64,000 nucleotides of DNA from contig CM030865.1 of the NCBI GenBank assembly GCA_018105865.1, positions 1,350,216 through 1,414,215 of the forward strand, read 5' to 3'. Source of the DNA: Metaphire vulgaris. Taxonomy: Eukaryota > Annelida > Clitellata > Crassiclitellata > Megascolecidae. Shown piece by piece: positions 61,005 to 64,000 of this stretch. A program made the position numbers and the translations under genes. Under the pieces are notes generated by a model. The model was given only the letters and a program-made list of their open reading frames with translations, did not search any database and was not told the origin of the DNA. Each line of letters opens with the position of its first letter. Within the stretch, counting starts at the first letter, position 1.

Positions 61005-61395
61005 CTCTCTGTCTCTCTCTGTTTCTCTGTCTGTCTGCTTGTTTGTTTGTTTGTCTGTCTGTCTATCTGTCTGTCTATATGTCTGTCTATCTGTCTGTAT
61101 GTGTCTGTCTGTCTGTCTGTCTATCTGTCTGTCTGTCTGTCTGTGTCTGTCTGTCTGACTGTCTACAGATGTTCTGTCTGTCTGTCTGGAGGTTACGTGT
61201 CATCAGAAATGAAGGATCTAGACAGACAGACAGTCTGTCAGGCATAATGAGACAGATTACAGACAGACAGACAGACAGGAGGTTAGACAGACAGACAGAC
61301 AGAAAGAAAGAGAACTGAATCATGATGCACGAAAGCAGACAGATAGGCAAACAGACAGATAGGCAAACAGACAGATAGGCAAACAGATAGACAGA
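61005..61395. repeat. inverted (TGTC)n ... (GACA)n arms
   Basis: TGTC-type repeats at 61005-61190 and their complement GACA at 61215-61395. A transcript across both could form a long hairpin. AGGCAAACAGACAGAT repeats three times near 61355-61385. Confidence 0.93.
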
Positions 61396-61411
61396 CAGCA
61401 TTAAAACATAC

Positions 61412-61656
61412 TTAGAAGTTCACTTTAATGTCAGGCAGGGTTTTCAAACGAACCCAAAGCAGAGGGAAGTCTCCATTACCACCCGATCCCATCTCTTCCT
61501 GTGGATTCCCTGTCCTAATGAGCCGCCATCTGGCGTCCCGCTGGTTGTCACTTTTAGCGTCCAACTCAGATTTCATGAAGACGTCGTACACATGGTCCCG
61601 ATGATCCGCCGGGCAGAACAGAAGATTTCGATATGTTTTTCTCATCACGTGGTCTT
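61412..61656 (-). CDS. candidate C-terminal exon, function unknown
   Basis: After acceptor CGTCTGCCGCAG the minus strand stays open in phase 1 for about 80 codons to TAA at 61412-61414. It is ordinary, non-repetitive sequence: KTYRNLLFCPADHRDHVYDV, DAKSDNQRDARWRLIRTGNP and a hydrophobic end LLWVRLKTLPDIKVNF. No in-frame stop, mixed codon use and a good acceptor support an exon. No upstream partner exon was found within about 2.3 kb, and no polyadenylation signal is visible before the GACA array. I recognise no family. Confidence 0.4.
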
Positions 61657-61878
61657 CTGCGGCAGACGATGGGTGATCCTTGGCGGGGTAGGGTGGGGTT
61701 GATGGGGGGGGAGGGGAGGGGTGGTGGTGTGTCTGGATTTTGGTTTTAACACATCGCCCAGAGTTGTTAGTTGTTGTTGTTGTTGCCCGAGTGCGGGACC
61801 TACCTTTGCCTTTACCTAATCCCTAGGTGGCGCTTATTTTGTTTATTGTTTTATTCGCTAGAGGGCCAAATTGGCAAC

Positions 61879-61880
<2 letters not shown>

Positions 61881-61945
<65 letters not shown>
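61881..61945. repeat. (GA)n microsatellite
   Basis: Pure GA, about 64 bp. Confidence 0.97.
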
Positions 61946-61946
<1 letters not shown>

Positions 61947-62649
61947 CATCCAAGGTGTATGTACGAAGAAGCCTAGGCCTGTACTTCTATTAGATCTCTA
62001 GGTTCTAGCCCCCCCCAACGCCCCCACTTCTCGAAGGCCTACTTTTTGAAAAGAGGGAAGGAGATAGGTTTGGTGAATGCCTGTTGGTTCCCCCACCTTA
62101 TCGTCAAAGTTTGCGCGCCTATGGTAATGTGTTTTCCAGGGTGAAATTTCGAGTAGGGAGAGAGAGAGAGAGAGACGAAATTGTTGGAGAGATGTTATTG
62201 TTATTTCTGTTCAAAAGAATCAATTATTCTGCTTTGTGGACCCTCGATTTTTCCCTCCCCTTCGACGGCAAAGCGCTCTTTCCTCCCACTTGTTTACTCC
62301 GTTTCCGTGGTTGATTCCACGGTGCTCAACTCTTCCGATCCCCTTCATCTCCAGTCTGAACGATTCTCTCCTCCGACCAAAACAGAAAGCATTCGCTAAT
62401 TCGCTTTTTAACTGCGCACGCCCGGGGACTTACCGTGGCGTAGCCAGGATTTTCCGAGGAGGGGGATTACGACTAACCATACCCCCGACTTAGAAAATCA
62501 ACACAAGCAGAAAAAGGTCGTCACCTAATTATTTTGCTTGATAAAGTCAGTTATAATATAGTTACATGAGCGCGCGGACAGTTTATACAACTATGTTAAG
62601 ACTTTTTCTTTTTTTGCTGCCTTAAATACGGTTTTGGTGCATCTCCACC

Positions 62650-62811
62650 CAGTGGCTGCTCCACAGAATATTGAGTGCCTGCCCCCCAGTGCCCCCAGTT
62701 GGGACCCTATACTTAATGCTACATACATTAAACAAGAAATGGTTGGCCCCCATGATTAGAAGTTGCCACCCCCAACGGCCTCCCACTTGCCAAATCCTAG
62801 AGCCGCCACTG
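62650..62811. mobile_element. hAT MITE, family A, copy 4
   Basis: 162 bp: CAGTGGCTGCTCCACAG ... CTAGAGCCGCCACTG, shortened near its left end. Perfect 8-bp flanks TCTCCACC at 62642-62649 and 62812-62819. Confidence 0.92.
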
Positions 62812-62819
62812 TCTCCACC

Positions 62820-63750
62820 CACAGAATAATAATACGCACTAAAAAGAGTTTGGTCTGACAACCATGGGGGTTTAACCCCAACCCCTTTGGTTACGCCACT
62901 GGGGGCTTATCTAGGATACCTAATGCATGGCATTGTGTGTGGGGGGAGGGTGTCAGAAAATCGTTAAGAAATAATTAACTATATTTAATTGTCGCAAGAT
63001 AAAAGTTAGCATCATCAGGCCCCCGATGGCGATGGCCATGCATTGAAACTCGACTGTGAACGAAAGAATCCGAAGAAAACCGAAGCGGAGAACCGTGTTT
63101 CGTGAAATTCGCGACTCTACGGAACCAGTGTATGACGTCACAACAAGAAGAATTCGAATTTAAGAGAAGAATTAATAGCGATCTAAAAGAGAAATAAGAT
63201 AGATGGCAAAATTCCACAGCGTCACCAATCAAACGCCGAATCCAATCTAATGTTGAGGCGTCGAAGGGGCCTTCGTCTCAATCCATCAAGTCCATTTCGA
63301 ATTATCCTCTTTGTCAATGCCAGAAGACAGAAGTGGCTGATAAATGCCAAGAAAAAACCGAACGATACCACTCTAATCGTGGTGGACCGTGCATGGGGCA
63401 CGGTGAACCATGCGACCCCCCTCTGCCCCGCATCCAAACACCACTCAGAACCTTCAAAGTATAGGGTAGGCCTTCAAGACTGTTTTCCAGCGTAGTGTCA
63501 ACGAGAAACTTTTCACTTATCATCATTATTGTTGTACTGTATATATGCAAACTGAGTGAGTGAGTGAGTGAGTGAATGAGTAATATGACTTTGCCATTTC
63601 TTGACTAATGATTTCTTCTAAACTTATTTGATTTTCGCTTTAACTAAATGCCAACATTTTTCGTTTCTTTAGAATCTAATATCAACCGTTTACTCAAGCA
63701 AAATTTAGCAAATTAAAATCAAAAACAACAACAATAATATAATAATAAAA
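62820..63750. other. no supported gene
   Basis: TGACGTCA at 63134. A 81-codon + strand frame (63250-63495) overlaps an equally open minus frame and has no splice support. A (GTGA)n run lies at 63553-63572, then AT-rich DNA. Confidence 0.45.
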
Positions 63751-63757
63751 TAACAAA

Positions 63758-64000
<243 letters not shown>

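Overview
This is animal nuclear DNA, most likely from an invertebrate, probably marine. It is sparse in genes and very rich in simple repeats. Genes are split by GT-AG introns with phase-1 immunoglobulin exons, and the intervening DNA is full of di-, tri- and tetranucleotide arrays, hAT/piggyBac/pogo-type miniature transposons (MITEs), tRNA-derived SINE heads and LINE remnants. I cannot name the species or phylum from sequence alone. No bacterial operon, CRISPR array, rRNA or intact tRNA gene was seen.

Three protein-coding loci are well supported. (1) On the + strand between 23102 and 32219, five exons join in frame into about 373 residues: three immunoglobulin-like domains of a cell-surface adhesion or receptor protein. 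Its signal-peptide exon lies outside what I could find, and its 3' end is unresolved. (2) On the - strand, 36210-38594 is one long uninterrupted frame of about 22 ankyrin repeats, followed by a polyadenylation signal. (3) On the - strand, 52476-54228 encodes a leucine-rich-repeat / immunoglobulin / single-pass membrane protein of the kekkon/LRIT/AMIGO type, interrupted by a one-base frameshift between its LRR-CT and Ig domains. Weaker candidates are a two-exon small secreted peptide (33170-33222 plus 33765-33945), two minus-strand terminal exons (39697-39989, 61412-61656) and one internal exon (16809-17006).

Layout: 1-12100 is microsatellites and small hAT elements. 12149-14613 is a decayed DNA transposon with a nested hAT element. 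15000-23000 is microsatellites plus four copies of an 80-bp TTAA-ended element. 23100-34000 is the Ig gene with introns full of repeats. 36200-40000 holds the ankyrin gene and a neighbouring exon candidate. 40400-52200 is repeats and mobile-element debris. 52400-54300 is the LRR-Ig gene. 54400-64000 is repeats, hAT and SINE copies and one exon candidate, ending in a long CTA array.

The main observations outside the genes are: a 162-199 bp hAT MITE family with four copies, each with a perfect 8-bp target duplication; five copies of an 80-bp TTAA palindromic element; a very large excess of the palindromes TGACGTCA and GTCACGTGAC throughout the window; and a dispersed TATAGCGC / GCGCTATATAAAT motif, in places attached to LINE 3' ends and once expanded into a minisatellite. 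I see no clear case for a new multi-gene system.
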